Source: JANELJ01 sp024511395
Lineage (GTDB): Bacteria > Pseudomonadota > Gammaproteobacteria > GRL18
Direction of reading: 5' to 3'
Assembly: GCA_963681975.1 (NCBI GenBank)
Contig: OY820613.1
Location: forward strand, 2,294,001 to 2,358,000
Length of the DNA: 64,000 nucleotides
Shown here: in pieces, positions 16,741 to 26,196 of the stretch
How positions within the stretch are numbered: position 1 is the stretch's first letter
Layout: every line of letters starts with the position of its first letter
Notes under the pieces: generated by a model
Database searches by the model: none
Seen by the model: the letters and a program-made list of their open reading frames with translations, nothing else
What the model was told of the DNA's origin: nothing
Translations under genes and position numbers: made by a program

Positions 16741-17922
16741 AGACTTATCTGAATTAACACGACGACTTTTATCTTTTACCTTGCCTGCCAGTTGTCCACA
16801 GGCGGCGTCAATATCCTCACCCCGAGTTTTTCTAATCATGGTGACATAACCGGCTTTTTGTAATATGTCCCTGAACTGCTTAATGACCTGCATTCTGGAG
16901 CTGACATAGTCACTTTCCGGAAAAGGGTTAAACGGTATCAGGTTAATTTTACACGGCAGTTTACGCAGTAAACGCGCCAGCTCATGAGCATTTCTGGTAC
17001 TGTCGTTGATCCCTGCTAACATAACATATTCAATGGTAAACTGCTTCTTTTTGGTATCCCCGGAAAAATAATAACGACAGGCATCCAGCAGTTCCTTAAT
17101 CGGATATTTTTTATTTAAGGGAACTATCTTTTCCCGGATGGCATCATTAGGTGCATGCAGCGATAAAGCCAAGCTGACATCACATTCCTCACGTAACCGT
17201 TTGAGGGCCGGGATCACCCCGACAGTGCTGATGGTCACCCGTCGTTTGGACAGACCATAGGCATTATCATCCACCATCAAATGTACCGCCTGTACCACAT
17301 TATCAAAGTTTAACAGCGGTTCACCCATCCCCATTAACACAACATTAGTTATTGCTCTGCGGGTTTCATTTTGGGAATTTTTGTTCGGCGACGCCTCCGT
17401 TTTCGGAATACGCTCATTCAGCATTTTATTGGCTGTCCAGAGCTGGGCAATAATTTCAGCACTGCTTAAATTACGGTTAAACCCCTGCCTGGCGGTGGAA
17501 CAGAAACTACAGTCCAGAGCACAGCCCACCTGTGATGAAACACAGAGCGTACCGCGATTATCTTCCGGAATAAAAACGGTTTCAATGCTGTTGCCGCCAT
17601 CAAGACGCATCAGCCACTTAGTGGTTCCGTCACTGGCTTTCTGTTCCAGAACCACTTGTGGCGCACGAATTTCTGCAATGTCACTCAGGCGCTGACGTAA
17701 AGCCTGACTGACATTGCTCATATCATCAAAATTATCCACCCCGAACTGATGGATCCATTTTAATATCTGGACAGCACGAAACGGCTTTTCACCAATTTCA
17801 GTAAAAAAAGCTTTTAAATGAGGCAAATCCATACCCAGTAAATTAACCTTCTGAGGTTTATTACCGGTTATTGTTATAGGTTGTTCTATTACTTGTTCTA
17901 ATAATTCAGGAGCTTCAGGCAT
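16738..17922 (-). CDS. rlmN: Dual-specificity rRNA/tRNA methyltransferase RlmN
   Basis: A radical SAM enzyme that methylates C2 of adenine 2503 in 23S rRNA and A37 in some tRNAs. The 4Fe-4S motif C-ALD-C-SF-C is followed by STARQGFNRNL, and the mechanism-critical C-terminal cysteine is in DAACGQLAGK. I chose the ATG at 17922 (MPEAPELLEQ, 394 aa); an ATG 12 codons upstream would add a segment not typical for the family. A short extra loop (KTEASPNKNSQNETRR) precedes the VVLMGMGEPLLN motif. It lies upstream of pilF in the normal order. Confidence 0.95.
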   Translation of the reverse strand: MPEAPELLEQVIEQPITITGNKPQKVNLLGMDLPHLKAFFTEIGEKPFRAVQILKWIHQFGVDNFDDMSNVSQALRQRLSDIAEIRAPQVVLEQKASDGTTKWLMRLDGGNSIETVFIPEDNRGTLCVSSQVGCALDCSFCSTARQGFNRNLSSAEIIAQLWTANKMLNERIPKTEASPNKNSQNETRRAITNVVLMGMGEPLLNFDNVVQAVHLMVDDNAYGLSKRRVTISTVGVIPALKRLREECDVSLALSLHAPNDAIREKIVPLNKKYPIKELLDACRYYFSGDTKKKQFTIEYVMLAGINDSTRNAHELARLLRKLPCKINLIPFNPFPESDYVSSRMQVIKQFRDILQKAGYVTMIRKTRGEDIDAACGQLAGKVKDKSRRVNSDKS

Positions 17923-18042
17923 TTTTTTTCGGCCAATAAAAAACCCACTTATTATCACGTAAATTAAGGAAAAATCCTACATTATTCTATGATAAATCGT
18001 GGGTTTGTGGGGAATTTAACTGTTCCTGTGATGAATTATGGA

Positions 18043-18243
18043 TTATTCCCTATCCTCAATCCAGGTCATCTGTATTGCTTCAAGGATTTTTTCCCCGCAA
18101 TGTTCTTCCGTTTCCTCAAAATCATCCAGAGCCAGTACCCAGTTCATTAGGTCAGGAAAACTGACGTATTGCGGATCCACATCGGGATGCAATTCATCCA
18201 GTTCAGCGACAATTTCATGTATATCAGTCCATCTCAGTCCCAC
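18043..18243 (-). CDS. iscX: Fe-S assembly protein IscX
   Basis: A 66-residue acidic protein that binds IscS and modulates cluster assembly. The full length shows the family pattern: W-T-D-I-x-E-I-A near the start, D-P-x-x-V-x-F-x-D-L-x-x-W-V, and the terminal E-x-I-L-E-A-I-Q-x-x-W. It is the last gene of the isc operon, 11 bp downstream of fdx. Confidence 0.95.
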   Translation of the reverse strand: MGLRWTDIHEIVAELDELHPDVDPQYVSFPDLMNWVLALDDFEETEEHCGEKILEAIQMTWIEDRE

Positions 18244-18254
18244 GTCCTTCCCCC

Positions 18255-18593
18255 TTAATGATTCTCGGACACCATGTTAATGGTGTACTTGGGTATTTCA
18301 ATAACCAGGTCTTCATCATCCACAATGGCCTGACAGCTTAGACGGGATTCCGGCTCTACACCCCAGGCTTTATCCAGGTAATCTTCTTCCAATTCAGTGG
18401 CTTCTTCCAGTGAATCAAAGCCTTCACGGATAATCACGTGGCAGGTGGTACAGGCGCAGGACTTCTCACAGGCATGTTCTATTTCAATGCCATTGTCCAA
18501 CGCTGCGTCACAAATACTGGTACCGGGCTCAGCCTCTACGACAGCCCCTTCCGGACAGATTTCTTCATGGGGTAAAAATATTAGTTTTGTCAT
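18255..18593 (-). CDS. fdx: [2Fe-2S] ferredoxin of the ISC system
   Basis: An adrenodoxin-type ferredoxin of 112 residues that gives electrons for cluster assembly on IscU. The ligands are Cys42, Cys48, Cys51 (the C-EKSCA-C-TT-C loop) and Cys87. Its start overlaps the hscA stop by four bases (ATGA), which points to translational coupling. Confidence 0.96.
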   Translation of the reverse strand: MTKLIFLPHEEICPEGAVVEAEPGTSICDAALDNGIEIEHACEKSCACTTCHVIIREGFDSLEEATELEEDYLDKAWGVEPESRLSCQAIVDDEDLVIEIPKYTINMVSENH

Positions 18594-20479
18594 TTTGAAC
18601 CTTCTGTAATTTCGTCAACACTATGACCGGCCAGTGCTTTATTAATACTGGCATCCATTCGGCGCTGAGCAAATTCAGCCGTCACTTTATCAACTTCTTC
18701 AATTTTCTGTTTAATGGCCCGTTGCTCATCACCCTGAGCAACTTCTGTTAATTCATTGATGGCCTGCTGAATACTATCCCGTTCCTGTGCCGATAATAAC
18801 TTGTCGCCGTCTTCCTGCAGAGCCGCCTGAATGGTTTCTACCACCCGCATGGCTTCTACCTGTTCCTCTTTCAGTTTACGGGCTTCCATATCATCTTTAG
18901 CATGACTGAAGGAGTCTTTAAGCATGGTTTCAATTTCAGTATCACTCAGACCATATGAGGGTTTTACCTGAATACTGCTTTCCACACCGGAGGCTTCTTC
19001 CCTGGCGGAAACCGACAGCAGTCCATCCGCATCAATTTGGAAAGTCACTCGGATCCGGGCGGCTCCCGCCACCATGGGCGGAATACCGCGCAGTTCAAAA
19101 CGCGCCAGAGAACGACAGTCACTGACCAGTTCCCGTTCACCCTGCAGTACAAGTATAGCCATGGCGGTCTGACCGTCTTTAAAGGTAGTAAAATCCTGGG
19201 CTCTGGCCACTGGAATCGTGGTATTACGATGGATGACTTTTTCCACCAGTCCACCCATAGTTTCCAGGCCCAAAGACAATGGTGTTACATCCAGTAACAA
19301 CATTTCATCATCAGACTTGTTGCCTACCAGTACATCCGCCTGACGAGCCGCACCAATGGCGACAACTTTATCAGGGTCAATATCTACCAACGGTTCGGTT
19401 TCAAAAAAATCACCCACCATCTGACGCACCAGCGGCACACGTGTTGAACCACCGACCATAACCACATCTTCAATATCATCAACGTCAATATTGGCATCAC
19501 GTAAGGCCCGACGACAGGGAGCTATGGTTTTACGAATCACCGGTTTAATCAGTTTTTCAAACTGCTCCAGGTTCAATTCGCCCTGCCAGTTACGACCTTC
19601 ACCCAGGTCAATATCAATAAGTGTAGAATCCTGCTCACTTAAGGCTTCTTTGGCCGCTTTAGCTTTATCATGCAGCTGACGCTGCAGGGTTGCAGAAGGT
19701 GACTCAATACCGGCCTGCTCCATAATCCAGTTAACTACAACCTGATCCAGATCATCACCGCCTAAAGAAGAATCTCCAGCAGTGGACATCACCTCAAAAA
19801 CGCCCTGGGTGAGTTTTAAAATGGAGATATCAAAAGTACCACCGCCCAAGTCATATATAACATGAACCCCTTCATTACCGCTGTCCAGACCATAGGCCAC
19901 TGCAGCCGCCGTGGGTTCGTTTATCAAGCGCAGTACATTTAAGTCCGCCAAAGTGGCAGCATCTTTGGTGGCCTGACGCTGTGCATCATCAAAATAAGCT
20001 GGTACGGTAATGACCACACCGCTTAAATCACCACCCAGAGCTTCTTCAGCCCGCTGTTTCAGGGCTTTTAAAATTTCTGCCGAAACTTCCACGGCACTGA
20101 CATCTCCGGCAACCGTACGGATACGTGATACCTTAGAATCTTCATCCTGAACAAATTCATAGACGGAGTGCTCTTTAATATCAACCAGTCCACGACCCAT
20201 ATAACGCTTAGCTGATACAATAGTATTGGTGGGATCATTAACGGCATTTTCCTGAGCCTCATAGCCCACGACCGTCTGATAACCGTCTTCATTTTTGCCC
20301 AGAAACTGGACAACAGACGGCAGCAGGTGTCGCCCCTGGGCATCTGGAATGGTTTCAGCCAGACCGCTGCGCACAGTGACCACCAGAGAATTAGTGGTGC
20401 CTAAATCGATACCGGCTGCCAGCTTATGCTGGTGCGGTGCAGAGGATTGTCCGGGTTCTGATATTTGTAATAAGGCCAT
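18590..20479 (-). CDS. hscA: Fe-S cluster chaperone HscA (Hsp70 family)
   Basis: A specialised Hsp70 of 629 residues that recognises the LPPVK motif of IscU and, with HscB, drives cluster transfer. The ATPase domain shows AGIDLGTTNSLVV, INEPTAAAVAYGL and IYDLGGGTFDISIL, and VMVGGSTRVPLVRQ, followed by the substrate-binding domain. No Shine-Dalgarno sequence precedes the ATG at 20479; instead a six-unit heptamer array ends six bases upstream. Translation may depend on coupling or on a leaderless-like mode. It is four bases overlapped with fdx. Confidence 0.96.
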   Translation of the reverse strand: MALLQISEPGQSSAPHQHKLAAGIDLGTTNSLVVTVRSGLAETIPDAQGRHLLPSVVQFLGKNEDGYQTVVGYEAQENAVNDPTNTIVSAKRYMGRGLVDIKEHSVYEFVQDEDSKVSRIRTVAGDVSAVEVSAEILKALKQRAEEALGGDLSGVVITVPAYFDDAQRQATKDAATLADLNVLRLINEPTAAAVAYGLDSGNEGVHVIYDLGGGTFDISILKLTQGVFEVMSTAGDSSLGGDDLDQVVVNWIMEQAGIESPSATLQRQLHDKAKAAKEALSEQDSTLIDIDLGEGRNWQGELNLEQFEKLIKPVIRKTIAPCRRALRDANIDVDDIEDVVMVGGSTRVPLVRQMVGDFFETEPLVDIDPDKVVAIGAARQADVLVGNKSDDEMLLLDVTPLSLGLETMGGLVEKVIHRNTTIPVARAQDFTTFKDGQTAMAILVLQGERELVSDCRSLARFELRGIPPMVAGAARIRVTFQIDADGLLSVSAREEASGVESSIQVKPSYGLSDTEIETMLKDSFSHAKDDMEARKLKEEQVEAMRVVETIQAALQEDGDKLLSAQERDSIQQAINELTEVAQGDEQRAIKQKIEEVDKVTAEFAQRRMDASINKALAGHSVDEITEGSK

Positions 20480-20484
20480 ATTTT

Positions 20485-20526
20485 AGTGTTAAGTGTTAAG
20501 TGTTAAGTGTTAAGTGTTAAGTGTTA
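20485..20526. repeat. Heptamer tandem repeat (AGTGTTA x6) abutting the hscA start codon
   Basis: Six perfect copies of AGTGTTA (TAACACT on the coding strand) fill the end of the 100-bp hscB-hscA gap and stop six bases before the hscA ATG, exactly where a ribosome-binding site would be. The unit differs at two positions from AGCGTTC at 5161 and 9849; the hisC 3' end contains both forms side by side, which links them as one family. Confidence 0.93.
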
Positions 20527-20579
20527 GAGCAAAGATTCAGGGTTTTGGTTCAGCATTTAATCAGTGTTATTGAGTTTAT

Positions 20580-21164
20580 TTAAAACTGATTTGCCAAGTC
20601 TTCTTCCTTGTTCATGGCTTCTTCCTGAAGTCGGTTCAGGAACTGCATTTTCAGTATCTGGGCTTTGGCTTCAGCCAGCAGTTTATGCTGTTCATCTTCA
20701 GCAATATCTTCGTCCAGTATTTGCTGGAACAGGGCCTGAAGATTGCTTACAGCGGACTTAATTCGGTGTTTAACATCATCGAGAATATTATCCAGTGCCG
20801 CCATGGGATCAGCCCTGTCTTCAATCCGGGACAGGGTTTCTCGCAGTTCCATCTGTTCCATTAAAAATCCGGGGGCCACTGCGGTATCATTTTCGCCCAG
20901 TTCAATTCCAAACAGTGATAACAGATAAATTGAGCGTTGCAGTGGGTTTTTCAAGGTTTGCAGGGCATCGTTGATCTGTGCGGCTTTCTGTACTGACAGT
21001 AAGCGTTCGCGGTCGGAGGCATTGGCAAACTTGTCCGGATGCACCGTCTTTTGCAATTCATGATAGTTCTGGTTGAGAAGTTTTTTGTCAATGTCAAAAC
21101 TGACAGGTAAACCCAGTAATGAAAAATAATTCTGAGTATCGGTTATTTTTGTATTACAGGTCAT
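20580..21164 (-). CDS. hscB: Fe-S cluster co-chaperone HscB
   Basis: A J-domain protein of 194 residues that brings IscU to HscA and stimulates its ATPase. The HPD motif is at residues 42-44 (TVHPDKFA), and the C-terminal three-helix bundle that binds IscU follows (FLMEQMELRETLSRIED). It is placed between iscA and hscA, as is usual. The 166-bp gap to iscA is the longest in the operon apart from iscR-cysE. Confidence 0.95.
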   Translation of the reverse strand: MTCNTKITDTQNYFSLLGLPVSFDIDKKLLNQNYHELQKTVHPDKFANASDRERLLSVQKAAQINDALQTLKNPLQRSIYLLSLFGIELGENDTAVAPGFLMEQMELRETLSRIEDRADPMAALDNILDDVKHRIKSAVSNLQALFQQILDEDIAEDEQHKLLAEAKAQILKMQFLNRLQEEAMNKEEDLANQF

Positions 21165-21330
21165 TTTAGGTATCCAGGAATTGTCTGGAGCTGGAATTAA
21201 GCTAAAGGAGGTTTCTGGTTTTATCTCCCCGCCCTGCGGGCACTTCTCCCTGGCAAGGAGTTAGACCTTAAAGTTATTATCTTCCAGATCCTGAGGACTA
21301 TTGCCTAGTAGACGTTGAGACTTTTCACTA

Positions 21331-21654
21331 CTAAACGTTAAAACTCTCACCACAGCCGCAGGAATCTTTAACATTAGGATTATTGAATTTAAAGCCTTCG
21401 TTTAAGCCTTCTTTGCCATAGTCCAGTTCAGTGCCGTCAATATAGACAATGCTTTTAGGATCCACAATAACTTTTACACCCTTGTCTTCAAATACCAAGT
21501 CATCATCATCGACAGTATCTGCAAATTCGAGTACATAGGCCATGCCGGAACAGCCATTGGTTTTTACACCCAGGCGTAATGCCTCACCTTTGCCTCGATT
21601 TTCAATAAATCGGGCAACGTATTCTGCTGCTGCATCGGTTAATGTAATTGCCAT
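21331..21654 (-). CDS. iscA: A-type iron-sulfur carrier IscA
   Basis: The A-type carrier of the ISC system, 107 residues, which takes clusters from the scaffold to target proteins. All three ligand cysteines are present at the canonical places: Cys35 in KTNGCSGMAY, and Cys99 and Cys101 in the C-terminal SCGCGESF. It lies 45 bp after iscU. Confidence 0.96.
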   Translation of the reverse strand: MAITLTDAAAEYVARFIENRGKGEALRLGVKTNGCSGMAYVLEFADTVDDDDLVFEDKGVKVIVDPKSIVYIDGTELDYGKEGLNEGFKFNNPNVKDSCGCGESFNV

Positions 21655-21699
21655 AAAACTTACCCTTTTCTGACTGTTCCAGACGGATTATATAAAGGT

Positions 21700-22083
21700 T
21701 TAACAAGACTGCTTTTCTTTGTAATCATCAATAGCCGCTTTAATGGCATCTTCAGCCAGTACAGAACAGTGGATCTTAACCGGCGGCAGAGCCAGTTCTT
21801 CGGCTATATCGGTATTTTTAATCTGGCCGGCTTCTTCCAGGGTCTTACCCTTCACCCATTCAGTAACCAAGGAGCTAGATGCAATGGCAGAACCGCAGCC
21901 ATAGGTTTTAAACTTGGCGTCTTCAATAACACCGTCATCGTCAACCTTAATCTGTAAACGCATAACATCACCACAGGCCGGTGCACCTACCATGCCAGTA
22001 CCGACACCTTTTTCATCATTATCCATGGTGCCTACATTACGTGGATTCTCATAGTGATCCAGAACTTTATCGCTGTATGCCAT
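21700..22083 (-). CDS. iscU: Iron-sulfur cluster scaffold IscU
   Basis: The scaffold on which new [2Fe-2S] clusters are made. At 127 residues it keeps Asp39 and the three cysteines Cys37 (GAPACGDV), Cys63 (YGCGSAIASSS) and Cys106, together with the LPPVK motif at 99-103 that HscA binds. Spacing to iscS is 98 bp. Confidence 0.97.
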   Translation of the reverse strand: MAYSDKVLDHYENPRNVGTMDNDEKGVGTGMVGAPACGDVMRLQIKVDDDGVIEDAKFKTYGCGSAIASSSLVTEWVKGKTLEEAGQIKNTDIAEELALPPVKIHCSVLAEDAIKAAIDDYKEKQSC

Positions 22084-22181
22084 TATCTTTAACCTCGATT
22101 CTTGTCACTGTACCGATCCGGTAATTTTACACGAACTGTACAGTAACTTATAGTCTTACTCTGTTATTTTCCAGTACCTGT

Positions 22182-23396
22182 TCAGTGCGCATTCCACTGA
22201 ATAGTGGACAGATCGATACCGTCCTTATACATATCCCATAAGGGTGATAGCTGTCTGAGTTTTTCTACTTTTTCTTTTAATAGTTTTACTGTGTAATCCA
22301 CATCTTCTTCTGTGGTATAACGTCCCAGGCTGAAACGAATAGAACTGTGTGCCAGTTCATCATTACGGCCAATGGCGCGCAACACATAAGAGGGTTCCAG
22401 GCTGGCTGAAGTACAGGCAGAACCGGAGGAAACCGCTAGGTCATCAATGGCCATTAGCAGAGACTCACCTTCTACATAATTAAAACTCAGGTTCAGATTA
22501 TGCGGAACACGGTGTTCTAGGTCGCCATTAACGTACAGTTCTTCCATACCTTCAAAACCTTTGAGCATACGATCTCTCAGAGCGGTAATACGCTTGATTT
22601 CATCGGCCATTTCTTCTTTTGCAATACGGAAAGCTTCACCCATACCGACAATTTGATGCGTGGCCAGGGTACCGGAACGCATACCGCGTTCATGTCCGCC
22701 GCCGTGCATCTGAGCTTCAATTCTTACTCTGGGCTTACGACGCACATACAGAGCGCCAACCCCTTTAGGGCCATAAACTTTATGAGCAGAAAATGACATT
22801 AAATCCACTTTCATATTCTGCAGATCAATTTCAGTTTTACCGGCACTCTGAGCCGCATCCACATGGAAAATAACCTTGCGTGAACGGCACATCTCACCAA
22901 TGGCAGCAATGTCCTGAATCACACCAATTTCATTATTAACATGCATAATGGAAACCAGAATGGTGTCATCCCGAAAGGCTGCTTTCAGTTTTTCCAGATC
23001 AATCAGGCCGTTAGATTCCGGATCCAGATAAGTAACTTCATAGCCTTCACGTTCCAGCTGACGACAGGTATCTAGTACCGCCTTATGTTCGGTTTTGGAG
23101 GTAATAATGTGCTTACCACGTTTGGAATAAAAATGCGCAGCGCCTTTAAGAGCCAGGTTATCGGATTCAGTGGCACCGGAAGTCCAGACTATTTCCTTAG
23201 GATCGGCATTAATGAGTGCTACCACATGGGCACGAGCCTCTTCTACAGCCGCTTCTGCATCCCAGCCATATTTATGCGAGCGGGAAGCCGGATTACCAAA
23301 ATTCCCGTCCATTGTAAGATAGTGGCACATTTTATCAGCGACGCGCTTATCCACTGGTGCTGTTGCTGAATAATCCAGATATATCGGTGAACTCAT
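22182..23396 (-). CDS. iscS: Cysteine desulfurase IscS
   Basis: A PLP enzyme that takes sulfur from cysteine for Fe-S clusters and tRNA thiolation. At 404 residues it matches E. coli IscS, with the PLP lysine at 206 (SFSAHKVYGP) and the persulfide cysteine at 328 (SSGSACTSAS). It lies 66 bp downstream of iscR. Confidence 0.97.
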   Translation of the reverse strand: MSSPIYLDYSATAPVDKRVADKMCHYLTMDGNFGNPASRSHKYGWDAEAAVEEARAHVVALINADPKEIVWTSGATESDNLALKGAAHFYSKRGKHIITSKTEHKAVLDTCRQLEREGYEVTYLDPESNGLIDLEKLKAAFRDDTILVSIMHVNNEIGVIQDIAAIGEMCRSRKVIFHVDAAQSAGKTEIDLQNMKVDLMSFSAHKVYGPKGVGALYVRRKPRVRIEAQMHGGGHERGMRSGTLATHQIVGMGEAFRIAKEEMADEIKRITALRDRMLKGFEGMEELYVNGDLEHRVPHNLNLSFNYVEGESLLMAIDDLAVSSGSACTSASLEPSYVLRAIGRNDELAHSSIRFSLGRYTTEEDVDYTVKLLKEKVEKLRQLSPLWDMYKDGIDLSTIQWNAH

Positions 23397-23462
23397 TAAA
23401 AATTCCTGTCCCGCAAAATTATAAAAAATAAAATAAGTTAAAATTGAATTAGCTAAAAAGTT

Positions 23463-23948
23463 TTAAGCTATGTGCTTCTCTTTAAAATCAACCCGCTGAC
23501 TACCAAGAGGTAATGCACTATCCTGACGTCTTGCCACTTCCTGCACTTCCTGCTTTTCTACCAGACTGCCCAGGGTAATGGCAGATAAAAATTCAAAAAG
23601 CTGGTCACTCAGGTCACACCAGAGTTCATGTGTCAGGCAGCGTTCTTCATGCTGACAGTTACCTTTACGTTTACAGCGTGTTGCATCGACGGTTTCATCC
23701 ACAGCAGCAATAATTTCTGCAATAGCAATATCTTCAGCTTCACGGCTCAGGCGATAACCGCCTCCGGGTCCACGGGCACTGTCAACCAAACCGTTTTTTC
23801 TTAACTTGGAAAATAACTGTTCCAGATAAGAAAGTGAAATTTCCTGTCTTTGTGAAATACCAGCAAGAGTGATTGGCCCTAATTCATAGTGGATTGCCAA
23901 ATCCAACATTGCTGTTACTGCATAGCGCCCTTTAGTGGTCAATCTCAT
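23463..23948 (-). CDS. iscR: Fe-S cluster regulator IscR (Rrf2 family)
   Basis: A transcription factor of 161 residues that senses Fe-S status and represses the isc operon when holding a [2Fe-2S] cluster. A winged helix-turn-helix (residues 1-65, with GISQRQEISLSYLEQLFSKL and the ARGPGGGY wing) is followed by cysteines 92, 98 and 104 in the pattern C-x5-C-x5-C. It is the first gene of iscRSUA-hscBA-fdx-iscX and has a good promoter upstream. AGGA nine bases before the ATG supports the start. Confidence 0.97.
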   Translation of the reverse strand: MRLTTKGRYAVTAMLDLAIHYELGPITLAGISQRQEISLSYLEQLFSKLRKNGLVDSARGPGGGYRLSREAEDIAIAEIIAAVDETVDATRCKRKGNCQHEERCLTHELWCDLSDQLFEFLSAITLGSLVEKQEVQEVARRQDSALPLGSQRVDFKEKHIA

Positions 23949-23981
23949 TGATTCATTCCTGTTTTAAGATATTATGGCGCT

Positions 23982-24010
23982 ATCTTAAAAAAACCAAGCA
24001 TTTTAGTCAA
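23982..24010 (-). promoter_or_regulatory. Sigma-70 promoter of the isc operon, with a possible IscR half-site
   Basis: On the minus strand TTGACT (24010-24005) and TAAGAT (23987-23982) are exactly 17 bases apart and lie 34 bp before the iscR start codon. The sequence TACTTGACTAAAAT over the -35 box resembles one half of the known type 1 IscR site, though the second half is poor. This fits autorepression by IscR, as known in E. coli, but the operator part is inference. Confidence 0.75.
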
Positions 24011-24038
24011 GTAAATTTTATCTATTACTAATATATAC

Positions 24039-24956
24039 TTATTTTTCGGTTTTTCCGGAATTCGAATCATCTGCCTTTTTATCCAGTTTAATGGACTTGT
24101 CCAGCTGAACAATATGGACATCTTCTTCTTTATTGCCCGGTGCATTACCGCAGAAATCCTGGGCCGGACAGGAATCCGGGTGCTCATCCAGCGGTGTTAT
24201 TTCACAAATATGAGTCTCCGGAATCTTGATGTCAGGAAATTCAGCATCAATAGAACGAATGGCAGTACACATTTTTTCCAGCTTATCATCCACCTTGTGC
24301 ATATGATCCAGTACACAATTAATGGCATGAGCCACGGGATCGGGCATTTCACTGGAAGTACCATAGGCATCAAAACCGATTTTTTTCGCCATATGTTCCC
24401 GGTTTTTGGCTTTAGGATCATCCTGAGTCATTTGTTCTTTCTTTTTAGAAGAAATAAGCCGCCCAGGAATACCCACTACGGTACATCCGCTGGGTACATC
24501 CTTAACGACTACTGCATTCGAACCGACCCGCGCACCATCAGCCAGGGTTATTGGCCCTAACACTTTAGCACCAGCCCCCACCACTACATCATTACCCAGA
24601 GTCGGGTGACGCTTGCCTTTGTCCCATGAAGTTCCCCCCAGGGTAACACCGTGATAAAGCGTACAGTCATCACCAATAACAGTGGTCTCACCAATCACCA
24701 CACCCATGCCGTGATCAATAAAAAAACGCCGACCAATCGTCGCGTCCGGATGGATTTCAATGCCCGTTAGAAGACGGGCCGTCGCAGAAAAAAAACGCGC
24801 CAGCCAACGCAAATTCCAGTTCCATAAACGATTATTAAGTCGATAGAAAATCATGGCATGGACGCCCGGATAGGTACTTAGTACCTCAAAATAATTACGT
24901 GCTGCCGGATCACGTTCAAAAACGCATTGTATGTCTTCTTTCAAATGCTCGAACAT
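24039..24956 (-). CDS. cysE: Serine O-acetyltransferase
   Basis: The enzyme makes O-acetylserine, the acceptor for sulfide in cysteine synthesis. The N-terminal helical part (EDIQCVFERDPAARNYFEVL) is followed by the left-handed beta-helix with hexapeptide repeats (IEIHPDATIGRRFFIDHG, TLYHGVTLGGTSWDKGKRHP). The start at 24956 (MFEHLKED, 305 aa) aligns with the family; a GTG four codons upstream is less likely. The C-terminal tail is about 100 residues longer than the catalytic core and has cysteines at the end (CPAQDFCGN). The place between trmJ and iscR is conserved and links cysteine supply with IscS. Confidence 0.94.
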   Translation of the reverse strand: MFEHLKEDIQCVFERDPAARNYFEVLSTYPGVHAMIFYRLNNRLWNWNLRWLARFFSATARLLTGIEIHPDATIGRRFFIDHGMGVVIGETTVIGDDCTLYHGVTLGGTSWDKGKRHPTLGNDVVVGAGAKVLGPITLADGARVGSNAVVVKDVPSGCTVVGIPGRLISSKKKEQMTQDDPKAKNREHMAKKIGFDAYGTSSEMPDPVAHAINCVLDHMHKVDDKLEKMCTAIRSIDAEFPDIKIPETHICEITPLDEHPDSCPAQDFCGNAPGNKEEDVHIVQLDKSIKLDKKADDSNSGKTEK

Positions 24957-25086
24957 TCTAACAACCACTCTCGTTCAGTTTGCTATCAATAATCACAGGG
25001 TTCCCTGATGTTATGGGAAAAGACCGTGCATTTTACTAGGAATTGCCTCAACACTCAAATAGATATAAGGCTGGCACTGATATAAG

Positions 25087-25824
25087 TCAATTCTGTTTAT
25101 GACGTATGGACTTTTGAGTCTGGGTTAAAATACCGCGCAGAATATTCAGTTCTTCCTGCTTTAGTCGTGAGCGGTTATACAGCTGGCGCAGCTTGGGCAT
25201 TAACTGAGGTGATTGCTCTGGATTTAAAAAATCGATTTCAATCAGCGTTTCTTCAAGATGCCGGTAAAAACCTTCCATGGCATCACTGACGGCATAGTCC
25301 ACCGGCTGAATACTTTCTGCAAGCTCTTTCCTGCTCAGATGAGTCGTCATCATCAGCTCATAAGTCACAATTTGTATTGTAGAGGCCACATTCAGGGAGC
25401 TGTACTGAGGATTGGTGTGTATATTAATTAATTTATGACACAGGCCAATTTCTTCATTGGTCATTCCGGTACGTTCACGCCCAAATACCAGTGCCACCTG
25501 ATGATTGCCGGCTTCCGTCATTGCCTGCTGTGCAGCCTGACGGGCATCAATAAATTCATGCTGAATTTTACGCTCCCTGACCGTTGAGCCCAGTACCAGA
25601 TGACAACCTTCCAGCGCCTGTTCCAGGCTGTCACAGACTATAGCTCTGCTCAGAAGATCATCAGCACCAGAAGCCATGGCTATCGCTTCCGGATCAGGGA
25701 AACGTTTAGGCTGCACCAGATATAAATGCTCCAGCCCCATATTTTTCATTACCCGTGCAGCCGCTCCTATATTGCCCGGATGGGAGGTATTAAGCATAAT
25801 AATACGAATATTATCTACAGACAT
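25087..25824 (-). CDS. trmJ: tRNA Cm32/Um32 methyltransferase TrmJ
   Basis: A SPOUT-class methyltransferase of 245 residues that modifies the 2'-OH of position 32 in tRNAs. The knot motifs are present: LNTSHPGNIGAAARVMKNMG near the start, VALVFGRERTGMTNEE and SSLNVASTIQIVTYE at the SAM-binding knot. The C-terminal extension is the usual dimer-stabilising tail. It is the first gene of the trmJ-cysE-isc region; an IS element starts 62 bp upstream of its start codon. Confidence 0.95.
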   Translation of the reverse strand: MSVDNIRIIMLNTSHPGNIGAAARVMKNMGLEHLYLVQPKRFPDPEAIAMASGADDLLSRAIVCDSLEQALEGCHLVLGSTVRERKIQHEFIDARQAAQQAMTEAGNHQVALVFGRERTGMTNEEIGLCHKLINIHTNPQYSSLNVASTIQIVTYELMMTTHLSRKELAESIQPVDYAVSDAMEGFYRHLEETLIEIDFLNPEQSPQLMPKLRQLYNRSRLKQEELNILRGILTQTQKSIRHKQN

Positions 25825-26168
25825 ATTTTTCCTTCAGGCCTAGTAGCTGCCCCTTTAGTATTACTTGGCAATATATTAATTATAACTAAAGTTTAGAGTT
25901 TCAGCTCCCCCAAAAAGGAGAATCATTTAAAATTTATTGATTACCTCAGTTAACCAATAGTCCGTAACAGGAACCGTGTATCCCTTGCTGAAGCCGCCGT
26001 GAATCCATCCATGGAGGCTTTTCGACAGCCTCCATGCTGTTGAAACTTCATCAAGGTACACCCGGCCCCTGTTACTCCGAGGTAAACAAAATAATTCAGT
26101 AAAAACAGGAAAAAAATGTAAAAAAAAAGCAAAAAACAGTTGACAAAAATTCGGCAGCATTGCTGCTT

Positions 26169-26196
26169 CTTCTTAAAAGAGCTATCTTTTAAGAAG
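26169..26196. repeat. Perfect palindrome inserted in IS4-type copy 2
   Basis: CTTCTTAAAAGA, a GCTA loop, and the exact inverse TCTTTTAAGAAG. At the matching place in copy 1 the sequence runs directly from the GCAGCA to the GGCCTTCAG-like part, so about 32 bp were added to this copy. Confidence 0.85.

Noticed and set aside
21165..21330. Small gene or RNA between hscB and iscA
   Set aside because: The gap has a few short GC stems (GCCC-TGC-GGGC) but no T-run, no open frame with a ribosome-binding site and no match to a known RNA shape. Nothing can be supported.
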